The notes under the pieces: generated by a model
The model's input: the letters and a program-made list of their open reading frames with translations, nothing else
What the model was told of the DNA's origin: nothing
Databases searched by the model: none
Shown here: one piece after another, positions 30,401 through 45,400 of the stretch
Numbering within the stretch: the stretch's first letter is position 1
Layout of the letters: each line of letters opens with the position of its first letter
Assembly: GCF_032854445.1 (NCBI RefSeq)
Contig: NC_088302.1
Location: 54,344,046-54,408,045 of the forward strand
Length of the DNA: 64,000 bases
Reading direction: 5' to 3'
DNA from: Liolophura sinensis
Lineage: Eukaryota > Mollusca > Polyplacophora > Chitonida > Chitonidae
Program-made: the position numbers and the translations under genes

Positions 30401-33400
30401 CACTCATCCCCTGTCACCCCATCAGTTGGGGAGTCCGTGGAGGCGTTAGACGAGCAGTAATACCTGGCTGAGCAGTTCCCAGTGGGAGCTACAAGACCAT
30501 GAGAGGCGCAGTATTGTCCAGGTGAACATGCCAAACACTCCTGTTCAGACTCAATACCTGTACAAAACACAGAGGTTTATAGAACAAAACAGCAGGTAAC
30601 TTGCAGGTAAACTTAAACCTTGGTATAAACAAACATTTTCTGAAAACTACATCTAAACAGCTCCATAGGGAATCTTGTAGCGCTATCAATAAGGTTAGCA
30701 TAATGCAAAAACATAGACAATTCAAGTGTAAATTTGTATAGCAGATATTTCAATGTCAAGAAGATAAAACAACAGAAACCCGATAGAGCTGAAAGATATT
30801 GCCAACATGCCTTCTGTGGGGTTGTATGTTCCTGGTGGGCACAAGGACGGAGCAGGTGATCCTTCTGGACAGTTGGCACCAGCGGGGCAGATGTTACCTG
30901 TAGTGTTGTCAGATGGGGTGCTCGACGAAGCCCCTTCTGTACAGTAGTAACCAGCCTGGCAGGGCCCAGTGGGCGCTGGCAGCCCTTCTGTTAAACAGTA
31001 TAAGCCCGGTGAACATGGCGAGCATTCTGCAGAGCGAGTCAAACCTTCCTGGTTACTGAAGGTTCCTCTGGGGCATCCATACTGTGATGAAAATCTGGTA
31101 CCATTGGGACAGAAATGCCCAACGGGACATGGCACAGGGTTCTGGACACCATGTGAACAGACAGTATCATTCTGGAGAGTTGCATCACAGTAGAAGCCTG
31201 CTGGACACTCCTTACAAACAGCCTGCAACAAATTACAACCCTCATGTGAATCGCATGAGAGTTTTACCCAACCCACCACCCTGACACAATCAAACTGTTC
31301 ACAGTTTGCAAAAGCTTTGCCTGGCTAAGACTTTTTTGAAGTTGGAGACCTTCCAAATGCATTTACATTTCAGTCTAAATACTTGACGGTACAAATAACA
31401 TTCAAATTTATTTTCTGATCAATGGTTCTGAAATCTACATGTACAAAACTATTTCCTCTTCAAAAAGGCTTATCATACCAAAACTATTTAGGCTTGCAAC
31501 GAAGTTTTCTGATGGAAAATTCCATAAAACCACTGTAGGGCAATGGATATCTTACGGTAAACATAGTGTAATCACAATGATCCCACAGTCTATAGCTTCA
31601 ACACCATTTTATACATCCAGATTATCACAATGCAAACAACATAATTCCTTTTGGGAAACAGGGCATACATATTCTATCAAGTGGCTGATTTGTATTAACA
31701 GTTACAATTCTGTCAGAGAAAGCAACATAACTTACCTGTCCAAACTCATCTTGATATGAGCCAGATGAACAGGCCAGCTGTGTGGGGCTGCCAGCTTCAC
31801 AGTAATGACCAGGAGTGCAGATGTACAGTGATGGAGCCGATACATTCTGGCCGACCGGACAGTAGTAGCCAGGTGAACACTGATCAGTAGGTTCACTTAA
31901 GCCAGCATTTTCACAGAAGTAACCTGAGGAGACAAACATGTGTACACTGATCACAGAAACTTTGCTGTGTGACATGTACCTATGATTCAGCTTATCTGGA
32001 CATTACATGACAAGCAGAGGGCTTACAATCTGTTAACTGTCGCACAGGTTCATAACCCAAATATATGTATTCTTAGTTAAGTTCATGCCTTAGTTTATTC
32101 CACGTACAAACCTGCCAAACAAAATACAGGAACTTACCTAATTTTCATACCTTACTTGAAAAGTGATTTCTTAAAATCCTAAGCCTCTACATACTGGGGT
32201 GAAATTCTTAAACAGATGCATGTTCAGGGATTAATTCTTGAATATATGGCCCCACTTAGATGTGAATAGTATTTACAGCTCACCTTCAGTACACAGCCTA
32301 CATTCAGAGAAGTCTGAGTTGCCTGTAGCATTGGTAAAGTACCCTGGGGGACAGTCCTCTGGGTCACTGGTCCCCTCTGGGCAGTAATGTCCTGGGGGAC
32401 AAGGGCCACCTGTAGAGTCACCATGGGGGTCTGAGCGTGAAGCACCCAGGGTGCAGTAATACCCAGAGTCACACAGGCCTGTGGCATTGGACAGGCCAGG
32501 TAGGGAACAGTAGTATCCTGAAATGGAGAAGTTTACAGTTATTTATTATTAAGATAAATTTTTGTCATCTTAAAGGTTCCGCATTTCTTGAAATTAATTT
32601 GGTATTTCAGTGATTTTACATGACAAATTCAAGACTTTGGTTGTGATGCTCATATGACATCACCTAATATCTGACACATGACCATTAGTACTCCATAAAT
32701 TACCACAGCTAACAGATATGAAAAAAATCCTGGTAAAAAGAACATAACTACTTAATAAATATACATACATAAAGTTCAGAGCAAATTACAGGAACAAGCC
32801 TTTTTAAGTGCCTGACAAACCTCCTGACTTAAAAGCTGCATAAACTTGCAATCTCATTGGTCAGGGGCCATCACCTGCAGAATCAAAGTCGATTTTACAG
32901 TAAACAGAGAGGTATTTACCTGCTGGGCATAGCTGAGGTTGACCTGATCCCCTGGGACAGATCTGACCAGGCTGACACTGTCCACCTGTGCTGTTATTAG
33001 GGCAGAAACATTCCCCGTTGTTCGTCATGTTGCCGTAGTCTGTGGGTGTGGCAGACCAGGCCCCTCTCACACAGTACCAGCCTTCATCACAGGGTCCAGT
33101 AACGCTGGATAATCCTGCAGACTCGCAGAAATAACCGGGGGAACACGGGCTACATTCATCCACACTCTGTCTCCCAGGGCTGTTGCTATAGTATCCTCGG
33201 GGGCAGGGGAATTCATCCCCATAGGCTGTGCCTGTGGGGCAGTAGTGACCTGTATAACACTGGTTCCCTGAATAATCTGTGGAATTCTCTGGACAAAAGT
33301 AGCCGGCAGGACAAGGTGTACAGAGAGCTTGACCGCTGGAGGGGTTGTATGATCCAGCTGGGCACACCAGAGGATATGCGGTTCCGTTAGGGCAGTAGTG

Positions 33401-36400
33401 TCCAGCAGGGCATGGACCACCACTCACACCCTCAACAGGGTTATTAGGCGAGGATGCCCCCCTGAGGCAGTAGAAGCCAGCATGGCAATCTCCAGCTGGA
33501 TCTGTCAGACTTTCTGCGTCACAATACCTCCCATATGAGCAGCTAGTGCACTCAGAGGCATTGGTCAGTTTCTGGGCAGTGCTGTACGTCCCCACGGGGC
33601 ATCCCTGAGGGGTAACTGTCCTCTGTGGGCAGAAGTGACCAGCAGGGCAGGGTCCGGCCATCCCAGTACTGTTAACATCAGGTGTAGCAGAATCAGATCC
33701 TAAGGTGCAGAAGTATCCTGCATCACACTCTCCCGTAACAGTTGTTGCATTAGGCTCACTACAGTAGTACCCACCTGTACACTGTGTGCAGTTCTCCACA
33801 TCCCACAGGCCAGCGGCTATACTGAATGTGCCTGGGGGACAGGACTGCCAGATGACCCCCGTCCCCTCTGGGCAGTAGTAGCCTGGTGGGCAGGTATCCG
33901 GGCTGAGGCCTGTCACACAGTAATGACCAGGGGTACAGTTCCAGCACACCTCAGCCCCTGTGTTTGTCATGTATGTCCCATCAGGGCAGGGCACTGGCAC
34001 AGCCGTAGCCTCAAGGCAATAGTGCCCCAGGGTGCAGGGGGCACCTGTTGTGCCTCCGTCGTCTGGGGTTGGGGTGGTGGACTTCCCCGAGCAGTAGAAC
34101 CCTGGGTCACAGGGCCCAGAGGGTGTTGTAAGCCCAGTGCCATTACAGTAGAAGCCTCCACTACAGTCTTGGCATTCTGTCTGATCCCCTAACCCAGTGC
34201 TGTTAGACCAGGTTCCCAGGGGACATGGGGTGGGCACAGTGGTACCTATGGCACAGAAATGACCCTGGGGACAGAGCTCTCCTGTCACACCGTCAGTAGG
34301 TGTAGCTGAGGCAGATCCACTCTTACACCAGTATCTGGCGTCACAGTCACCTGAAATGCAATATTCTCCGGATTAAACTGATACCAATATACAGCCTCAC
34401 AACATGATGGAGATATTAACTTGTCTCACATTTTGTCCAAATTTTCCATCTTTTGAAAGATGTCTTCTGCATGACAAGTTTACTTTCATTATTCCTTTCT
34501 ATTTCAAATATTTTAACCTTTTCAATCAATTCCATATAAAACACTAATTTATAAATTCTTTGCAACTTCACACTTATATCTGCCATATTTTAGTACCAGA
34601 TGTCTTGAAGATGTCAAATTCAGAACATGGTTTTCAAAGTTTCATCCAATACTTAATTTCATTTTTTTTTTTTTCTTAAACTTTTTCAAATGCTATTTCT
34701 GGTGGCTAATTTTGCATACCTGTGACTGTTGCTTGTCCCACAGTATCGCAGTATTTCCCTGCATCACATTGGGTACACTGGTCCTCCCTTTCCAGAAGAC
34801 TGTATGGGTTATAGGTTCCCTGCGGACAGCCGTACTGGTTACCATGCTGGGTGCCATTAGGGCAGTAATAGCCCTGGGGGCAGGGGTACGATGTGTAGTC
34901 AGTCAACGGACGGTCAGCATAATCACAGTAGTAACCTGAAACATAGTGAGGGGAATGATATTGGTGCTAATTGACTTTCAATGATTCCTGAAAAATGTCT
35001 TTACTATACGTCATCACCTGTTAGTATTTGTATTACAAAGATTCAGGGCCCGCATACCTGTATATGTATATGCATTATTTCATAGTTAATGTATCTATAC
35101 ATATAGCTTACAATCAAGCTGAAAATATTCCAGTACTGCACCCATTTGCACACAAATAGATTAAACACAACACAAGATTTAACACATTATGAATCCTTTG
35201 AAATTAAATTTTAACCACTATGATGTTTAAATACAACTGGACTGAGTAGTGTAACTGTAATTTCCAGCTCCCTCCCTGTGCTCACCCTGGGGACAAGTCT
35301 TACAGCTGCCTTGCCCAGTCTGATCCTGGTAGGTACCACTGTCACAGGCAATCTCCTCATAACTCCCCTCTGGGCAGTAGTATCCCGCCCTACACAGGAA
35401 CGGGTCACTCATGTTCTGACCACTGGGGCAGTAGTAACCTGACGACACACCACGAGTAACAAATCACAGCAGTAAGCAACACTGTCTACCATACATGTGT
35501 ATATGTATAGAAATAAACTTATACTTTACAACTTGAGGTGTTTATGCACAAACCAAGTAAACCTGGCATACTCAAGATTAACCAGGTCCTCACTGCACTG
35601 ATGCACCGTTAAGTTTGCAACTGTGATAGTAAAACTCTGTACACCTTCTGTAAACTTTGTCTTAACTATCCAAACTGGTTACTCAGATCATACTCATGAA
35701 CCTTTCATTTACATAGTCAGTTAGGATTTTTGGTGCAGAAAATGGGGGTATTTTGGTGAGAAAACAAGACACCAGGGTCATGTACCTGACACAACCTCCT
35801 GACAGTAGACCCAACAGGTGATGGATTTGAACCTGTCATAAAGAACCAATCCCAAAGGAAATTTGACAGCTTGGCTGGCAACAACACAAGATTACAGGAA
35901 GAAATGTCTGTCTTAATGCTGAGGGAATTATTTATGATAAAACCCTTGCAAACCTCTTAAATCTAATTTATCTTAGAAATACGACAAAACTACTCCTAAG
36001 CCTGTGTTCACGATAATCACACAGCATCAACAGTCCTGTACAGCAACACATGATCTCTGCCTGTTCCGCACCCTTACCTTCTGCGCAGGGACCAGTGGGT
36101 TGAGTCAGTCCCTCATTAGCACAGTAAAACCCAGGGGTACAGGCCCAACACCCAGCTTCAGAGGCTAGCCCTGTTTGGTTGGAGAAGGTGCCTCGCGGAC
36201 AGCCAGGGGGGTTACTGTCAGTACCTACACCTAAAGGGGAAAGAAGTATGAGTTTAAGCAGAATACAGGACATTGTGCGGCTGAAAAGACACTGTCAGGA
36301 GGTTAAGTGGATACAGATGGAATTCAAGTCTTGTGTCATATCAACCATCCATAATGTACTGTTACTGAAAATGATCAGCATTCTTTCCAGTGCAGTACAT

Positions 36401-39400
36401 GTGGCACAAGTAAGATAAAACTGGATACAAGCATTCAAGACATGAACTATTTCTTAACAGATCAAGCACATGTGCAGACGGCTCAACTGATGATGACTGC
36501 TACGATAATACTGTAAATGCCTTTTTATCTGCGTGGTGCTCACATTCGCGCATTTCGCGGCAAACACATTTCCCCAAAAATAAGTGCCATCGAAAGTAAA
36601 ACCCATGAAAGTAATTTATTAATGTAGCATGCATTACAGTTATAATTTCGGAGGGAGTGACATGAATATTTGCTAACACAGCAGGTAAGGGCTTTGTCTT
36701 ATAAAGATTAACAGTCTTCAAAAGATTAAAGGCCAAGGAGGATTAACTGATCAAGTTACTGTATTGTATAGAATTTTTGTCACATCTTACAGGTACAAAC
36801 AAGTTTAAATGAAAACATTGCTGCTTGAATGCTTGAGTTGTTTTATTACTTGACATTTCTGTATTGAAGTTTGATCAGTTGTCCAAAAATTCTGTTAAGA
36901 TTTGCGAAAACTGATTCCCGCAAATGTGTCTTCTTACCAAATCCGCGAAAGTTTATGCCCACGAATAAAAAGGCATTTACAGTAGCTCACCTGGGGTGAT
37001 ATTGAATGGAAGGTAAAAAAAATTTTCATACACATTTTAAGAGACAAGATTACTGAACTCTTCTTAATGGCCAGAGAACTTCATTTCACCTTAAGAAGAC
37101 TTCTGTGAAAAGAAAGCTTTAAGAAAACAAAAAGGCTTGAGCGTTTCCTATTTGGTAGACATACCACAGTATCTACCGGCAGGGCAGATATTTCCTGTAA
37201 CCCCATCCACTGGGTTATCCCGTGTGGCTCCTCTGTTACAGTAATAGCCCGCGGCACATAAACCTGTCACGTCAGGCAAACCTAAAACAAAACATCACTT
37301 TTGTCACTTAACTGGCTGTTTTGGTAACACACAGATTTTTGTTGTGAACAAACTTACGTATATAATAAACACTGCAATAAAGTGTCAATACTTTTATCTC
37401 TTCATGTCATTTCTAGGGATGGTTTGTTTATTTCTATCTATTTTGCTTCTATGTTTTATCTATTTTAATTTATTTGCGAATCTGACTTGGTGAGCAGTTA
37501 ATATATCGATTTGGCGAATGTTGTTTTCTGTTTACTTGCCAAATGGCAAGTCAAAAAAGTCCTTCCAAAAAGTATCCAACTCTGTGCTAAAGTGTGAAAA
37601 GAACAACATGCACAAACCTGGGGTAGCACAGAAGCGACCCTCCCTACACATGACTGGTTCTTCTGACCCCTGGGGACAGTAGAAGCCTGGTTGACACTGA
37701 CCGCCGGTCAGGGAACTTGGACATAGACAATCACCAGATGTGAAGTTGTTGTACTCCGTGGGTTGACTTGAGGATGCCCCAATCACGCAGAAGTAACCTA
37801 TAGTGTGGTGATAAACATATCGAAAACATTAGCACACAATGAAGGGGGGGGGGGGGGGGGGGGAAGAAAGAACAATTCAGTGAGGAAGCCGTATTCTTGA
37901 ACATGTAATTTACAGTGAGATATTAAAACACAAACAAAGACGCTTAAATTACGCAGACATTGCGTTCAAATCACGATTTGGTCACCATATTTTCACCGTG
38001 TGTCACTAAGAAATAAACAAACAGACATTCTGTTAAGAGGCCAGAAACAGGGTTACCCAGTGGAAGGGATCTATATTGTATGTGATGCTTTTCGTGTCGC
38101 TAGATCAAGTTAGAAAACACACATACTCTATTTCATCAAAAAAATTAGCATTTTTCAAGTGACACATTTTGCTTGATTCTAATTGATTCATCAACTACAT
38201 GTATATCACTTTTAAATTAAGTTTTGATGAATTTCTTATCAGGAAGACTTATGTGTTGGCATTAAAAGTACAACAGCTTCTGAAAGTTTATTTTAACACA
38301 CCAAAATTTGACCAAATGCAGCACCTATCTTCTAAGATATTAACAACTTCTGACAAACAAGACAGAGTTGTGCATTTAAATTTTGCTATGGGAAGACCTT
38401 ACAGATTTAACACCTTGTTCAGATGGAAGCCGTGTGTATGTGTGACCATGTGCCAACCATCACAGTGGCGTCACTGCTCTGATTTTATTCTCCATGCCGT
38501 AGTATTTTTTATATACCAGGAAAACATATACCACTTCTTATTCCATCTCTGAAAACAGTAAATGATGAGATTGCCAAGAAGACTAGAGCTCAGTATTGGA
38601 CGGCACACTGGCTGGCACCTTCCCTGTGGAAGCTGCATGCCAGGGGACTGTCAGGTTAAGTTTAGCCTACCTTCATCACAGGGTCCTGAGGGGTTAGGCA
38701 AACCCTCTTGTCCGCAGTACTGACCCCCTGGACACAGGTAGCAGTCATCCACACTCTGACCCAGGCTAACATTACGGTAATGCCCAGTGGGGCATGGGTA
38801 CTCAATGCTGAAACGGGTGCCGTTAGGGCAGTAGTAGCCCTCAGGACAGGGGTAGTCCTCATATGTGGTGATGTTGTCCGGGCAGAAGTACCCGGCAGGA
38901 CACTCCCAGCACTCTGCCTGACCAGTCATGTTGTTGTACGTCCCTGCTGGGCACCCAAGTGGGTAAGAGGTCCCTACAGGGCAGTATTTACCAACAGGGC
39001 AGGGACCACCTTTGTCCGACTCATCTCCTAGTACAAATATCACAGTTTCACTCAGGCGGCATAAAAGAACATGACAAAACCCTGCATGCAAATGATACAG
39101 TTGATTTTCATTCTCACCACTGCCATATTTGTGTTGCTTATTTTGTGATTTTTTTTTCCAAGTTATTCTAGAACACAGAAAATTATAAAGAGCAACTCTC
39201 GATGACCAATAAGACAGAAGGGTGAAATAACTCAATCTGACTCATTCTGAAGGTACACTAGAAATGTCTTGTTCAGAGAATGAGACATCTTTAAAGGAAT
39301 AACAAACATTAGTGACCTGTACAGACATTATTATTCCCACATGAACCAAAATAAGTCAACAAAGATTATGTATTTGTCACCTGTTGGGTTTGGAGCGTTG

Positions 39401-42400
39401 TTGCCACGGAGACAGAAGAAGCCAGCATCACATGGTCCCGAAGCATCAGACAGGTTGGTGGACCCACAGTACTGACCCAGCTTACATGCCAGACAGTCAG
39501 ACAAACTCTTCCCCTGAATAGTGTCTCTGTAGGTTCCATTGGGGCAGGGGATAGGGTCCTCTGTCTGTTGTGGGCAGTAAAACCCTGTGGGGCAGGGGCC
39601 CCCAATACCACTGGTTGTGTCCTCTGTTGGTGTGCTCACATTTACCCCTATTAAAGGCCCAGTTCAACAACTAACATTAACAACATACTGCATTCAGTCA
39701 TCTATGTTTTGATTCCCGTTGTGCAGGATAAAGGAATGCACAAACCCATCTAAGATTTAAAGCTGTCAAGTTTCTTGTACAATCATTACACTACTTTAAC
39801 AAAAATTTATAACATAAATTAAATTCCTACTCACATGTCAATAAAAACTGAAGATCATAATTCTCTTTGATTGTTTTCCATAGAGAATCCCACGAGTCAA
39901 ATTTATGAGACACTTTACCAAATGAGTCCCTCACATCTATAAAGCTAATTAAGTACAGGTACATTGACAAACCAGAAACACAACTGAGGATGCTATCCAA
40001 AATGGTTGAAATGTATGTTGGTGAGCAAATAAGCACGCTTAATTTCAAAAAGTTTTACATTAACCCCTACAAACCATCAGCCTTACCTTGTTTACAGTAG
40101 TACCCAGCGTCACATGGCCCTGTTCCTGTGTCATTAAGGCTTGGGTCAAAGTTCACAGCTCCTAACTTGTCACAATAGTATCCACCCAGACAGGGTTTAC
40201 AGTGTGCTTCCAATGCCATTCCTGATAACACACCACAAGTTAATAAAAATGCTGGCATATAAACTGTCATATTTAATGCACTGTGGTGCTACAGCAGTTG
40301 AATAGCAGACTGTTTTAAAGTTTACACGCTTTCTAATAAAAAGAAAAAAAAACTGGAATGATAAACAGAGAGGATATTTTTCTGCAAAATGAATTTATAC
40401 CCATTTGAAGCCTACCCTGAATTTTCATAAGTTGAGAGTGTTGTGAAATTATACAATATAAGGTCCATTCTGACGGAACATTTACTTGCCCTATGGGACA
40501 AGTTAAACATAAAAGTGTTGTTTTCAAGGTATTGTTCCACTAAATCATAACTTTCTGACATTACCCAAGTCAGGGTTGTAGGTCCCTCTGGGGCAGGGCG
40601 GCTGAGCAGAGGTGGTGTTACCCGGGCAGTAGTAGCCCCGAGGGCACTTCAGGGGCACCTCTCCATCGGTACAGAAGTAACCCGGGGGACAGTTGAAGCA
40701 GAAGTCCAGGCCTGTGACATTGACAAAGGAACCTGGCGGACAGCGAACTGGTTCACCTGCTCACAAGAAACAAAACACACATCAAGGATGTGATTTTCAA
40801 TGGACTGTATGAGAACCATGAATCTTGTCACCGGAATGGAGATACACTTCTTTTGTGCAAATACTCTACATGTAAGAAGATAACCTCTGCTAATTCAGTT
40901 TCTTCCAGTCATAAAAATGCTTGCTGTCATATAGGTAAAAAATATAACACCAAAAAAGTAAATAAATACATGCATCTAGAAAGATGAAGGATAATACTCC
41001 ACTGAACAAATACCACAAAAGAAGCCTGATACTGAGTGTAAAATTTGATTTGAAAGGTAACCATGTAACTCTACGACAAGGCTTATTGTGATTACTCTAT
41101 AGTTTTCTCCCTTTAAGACTTTACTATGCACCTACCCGATCCTTCTGGGCAGTAGTGTCCTGTAGGACAGTAAGATCCTGTCGCTCCTCCATCATTCGGT
41201 TTATCTGTGAGAGCCCCACCCCGGCAGAAATATCCGGCTGAACAGATGCCATTAGGCTGTGTGAGTGCCAGGCCAGCACAGACAAGCCCTGCATCACAGG
41301 ACATGCAGTCTGAGAGGCCAGCATTGCCTGTGTAGTTAGAATAAGTGCCATTAGGGCAGGGGGTGTGGGCGAACTCTGCAGTCCCCTCAGGACAGTAGTA
41401 CCCTGGGGGACACAGATCACCAAAGGACTCACCGATGGGTGTGGAGATGTTGGCACCATAAGAGCAGTAATGACCTTGGTAGCATGGTGTGTTGGGTTCA
41501 CTAAGGCCATAGTACTCACAAGCATAGCCCTGTGTGCAGGGGTTACAATGGCCCTCTGTGTACTTGCCCACGTCATTTAGGAAGGTGCCGCGTGGGCAGG
41601 GTGTGGGGTTTTCACTTCCCTCAGGGCAGTAATACCCTGTAGGGCAAATGGTCTCGGTAACAGTGCCTGTTCCATTACAGTAATAACCTTGGGGGCAAAC
41701 GAGGCATGAGGATGAACGCTGTGCTGGCTGGTAGCTTCCACGGGGGCATGGTTCAGGTTTAAAGGCCCCTGCCTCAGAGTAGTGGCCAGCCGGGGTGTCA
41801 TATTGAGTAGGCACACCCGCCCCTCCCGTACAGTAATAACCTGGAGCACACTGGTCAGATACACCAGTACCACTGGAGCCAGCACAATAAAAACCAGGGT
41901 CACATGGGATGCAGTCATACTCGGTCTTCGCACCAGGAGAGGCACTATATTTCCCCACAGGACATGGGGTGGAGACAGCAGATCCAGGAGGACAGTAGCC
42001 TCCGGCAGGGCAAACACCACCAGTGGCTCCATCTGGTGGGGCAGAGGTATAGGCCTTCTCTCTGCAGTAGAACCCAGCATCACAAACGTCTGTGGGTGAG
42101 GTGCGACCAATACCATCACAATAGTAGCCACCAGGGCACGGAGTACAATCAGAGCTACGCCGCAAGCCAACAGAGTAGCTGTAGGTCCCCAGGGGGCAAG
42201 GAGATGCGTAAGTACTGCCACTGACACAGAAATAACCAGCGGGGCAAACGATGGGTTCAGCCAGGCCTTCACGGTCACAGTAGTACCCCGAGAGACACTC
42301 TGCACAGTCCTGGAATGACTCCTTAGATGAACTGTTCCTGTAAAACCCTATCGGGCAGGGGAAGGACTCTGGATCGCCAGTCCCTAATGGGCAGTAATAT

Positions 42401-45400
42401 CCCCCTGGACAATCACCAGCTGGCTCACTCAGACCCTCTGGGATGCAGTATTGGCCAGGTGGACATTTCTGACAGTCAGACACCTGCTTCATTCCGACTT
42501 CTGCGTTGAAGGTTCCGTTGGGGCATGGTACGGGCCAGGGGTTCACATCACCTCTGGGGCAGTAGTGCCCTTTACGACACTGGTCTCGGACTAGATCAGG
42601 CGCACGTACCATTCCTTCAGGGCACTCCATGCCGGCCGGGCATACTCTGTACATCTCCATGAAGCTGAAACTCGTGGCATTCTGGTCACAATAATGGCCA
42701 GGTTCACATGAGATGCATTCTGATGCTCCGCTATCAGAGTAGTTCCCCTTTTCACAGGGTAACGGCTGTACATTCTCCTCCCCAGGACAGTAGTATCCAG
42801 CAGTACACTCACTACAGTCTGCCAGGGCCTCTCCCTTTGTGTCTTCGCGAAACGTACCTCTGAAAATACAAATAACAGAGAAAAAACAAACAAGTTTTAT
42901 TCCACTGACCACTTACATGGGGCAAAAAGCTGAAATAATATCTTTTTCACCTCATGCTATACCTGAACATTTGAGCACCTGCTGAATCATCTCACTTTAT
43001 AGAGGTTGTGAGCTTATTGTTCATTATTAGATACATTGAGTCACACAAGAAACTATATTCCTCTCCATTCTTCTCTTGGCAAGAACACATACTGGTAAAG
43101 TCTTTCAGCAGCACAACACAAATTTACATGCATCTCTACCGCACCCTATAAAGCAGGCTCTTCCTACCCAGTAAACTTCAGCTACGCTGGTCTCTGCTAC
43201 CTTAATACTACACTGGTCTCTTGATATCACAATGACCCAAACTATGCTTGACCACTCCACATGGCATGACTGGGATGCTCAGAAGTTATAGACTTGTACT
43301 GCTGGGAAATTAATAAGCCTTAGCAAATGTTCTAAGTGATATTATGTAAGTTATTCTTGGACATCCACCCTATACATAATAATAAAGGTGCCTATAGAAG
43401 GGGGGATAACTCACGCTGGACATGGTGTAGGTAACACAGAGGCCTGAGGACAGTAGCTCCCCTGAGTACAGTCCTCACACTGCTCCCATCTGGTGTTACC
43501 TGTGTGGTTACTGAAAGACCCCGCGTGGCAAGGGTTACTGTCACCCATAGGTGTGCCTGAAACAAGCCAAGTGTTAAAATATTATAGCTCACCCAATGCC
43601 ATTCTGACTCATTACTGTAAATGCAGATTTTTAGGTGCATTCGCTTTGTGAATGGAGACGGAGACACAGACACCGACACACTTCACTTCTTATAACACAA
43701 GAACTTTCATCTAACTCACATATTGGTTTTGCCATTTTAATTCGTTAGTATAATTATAATGTGTATATAACACTTCCTTCAGTGGTGAACACAATACATG
43801 TATTTCCCTGGCTCATTATGCCTAGCATTGTTCATGAAGCAGCAGGTAGGCCCCAAGTCTCATAGCAAAGAAGGCACAGGATCCAATCCTCTAGTTGACC
43901 CAGCTGCAGTTGTGTTATTCAGCAGCCTACCTCTATCTCAAAAAGAGTAAAATTTTCACATGACATAGATTCGAGTACCCACTAAAAAACAAAGCAGTGG
44001 CACAACTTACCATCTGGACACCAATGTCCCTTGTCACAGTGGTCTGTGGGTGCAGAGGACCCCTCCAGGCAGTACCACCCCCTGGGGCAAATGTAACAGT
44101 CCTCAGCCCTAGCCAGGTTTGTCAGATTTGTAAAGGTGCCAGCCGGGCAGGGGTACTGGGTGGGAGACCCAGTCCCTGCAGGGCAGTAGTGGCCCATCCC
44201 ACAGGCTACAGGAGACTTCTGCATGCCTCCAGTGCCCAGAAGGCAGGCCACAGTGGGCAGGCACTGTTCACACTGCTCGACGGCTGTCAGGTTGTTGAAG
44301 TCAGTGAAGGTCCCAGCTGGACAGGCATACTCAGTCTGGTTAGGGCGGTAGTTTCCCCCAGGGCAGTAGTAGCCAGGAGAACATGGATAGTTAGGTTTAG
44401 TGAGGGCGTAGTCTGTGCAAGCGGTCCCTGATGTACATGGGGCACATGCTGTGGCGTTCTGTCCACTGACCATGGGGTTAAAGGTGCCCGGAGAGCACGG
44501 GGTGGGGGTGGGGGTCCCTTCCTCACAATAGTGACCTGCAGGGCAGGTCTTACAAAACTCTTGACCTGTGCTGCCCTCCTCTTCTGTGTAGAGACCAGCA
44601 GGGCACGGGACAGGCGTGCCAGTGGATGTGGGGCAGTAGGACCCTCGTGGGCAGATACAGGCATCACAGTAAGGGTCTCCCGTACCCGCACTACAAAATC
44701 GACCTTGGGGGCAGTTCTGGCACTCATTCTGAGTTACAGCTCCAAGGTTGTTGTAGTAGCTTCCAGCATCACACGGGTGCTCCTTGTAGTCCCCGGTCTT
44801 CTCTGGACAGTAGTGACCCCGGGGACAAATAAGGCTAGAGGAAGGAGCACCTGCTGTGCCCTCTGGGCAATAGTAGCCCTGGGGACATGAGGTGCACTCT
44901 GTATCTGCTTTCAGGCCCTCAGCACCACCGTAGGTCCCTTTCGGACAGGGTGTTTCCAATTCTCCCCCCAAGCAGTAGTAGCCTCGTGCACACTTGGCGG
45001 ATGTGGGCGTGGCACTGGTGCTACCCTCAGGACAGCTGTAGCCTGCATCACAGTTTGTACACACAGTGGCCTCGGCCTGACTGTACTGACCCCTCTGGAC
45101 ATACCACTGGAGGCAGTCCCTTACTCCCAGTGTCACAGAAGTACCCTGCTGGACATCTGGTACAAGTTGTGGTGAACCCTAGACTGTAGTAACCAGCGGC
45201 ACACCCCGTGCCTGCTTTATCTGTACTGGGGCACTCATTACCAGCCTCACACTCTGTGCATGCTGTGGCCCCTGCTTCAGAGTAAGTTCCAGGTGGACAG
45301 GTGATGCGGTAACTGTCGTATTTAGACGGGCAGGCATACCCAGCTGTGCACTCCACACAGGCAGCGCGCCCACCCTCGCTGAAGAAACCTGTAGTACATT

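Noticed and set aside
41365-45189. Numerous plus-strand open frames opposite E18 and E20
   Set aside because: Antisense shadows of GC-richer coding exons; no plus-strand splice sites or motifs.
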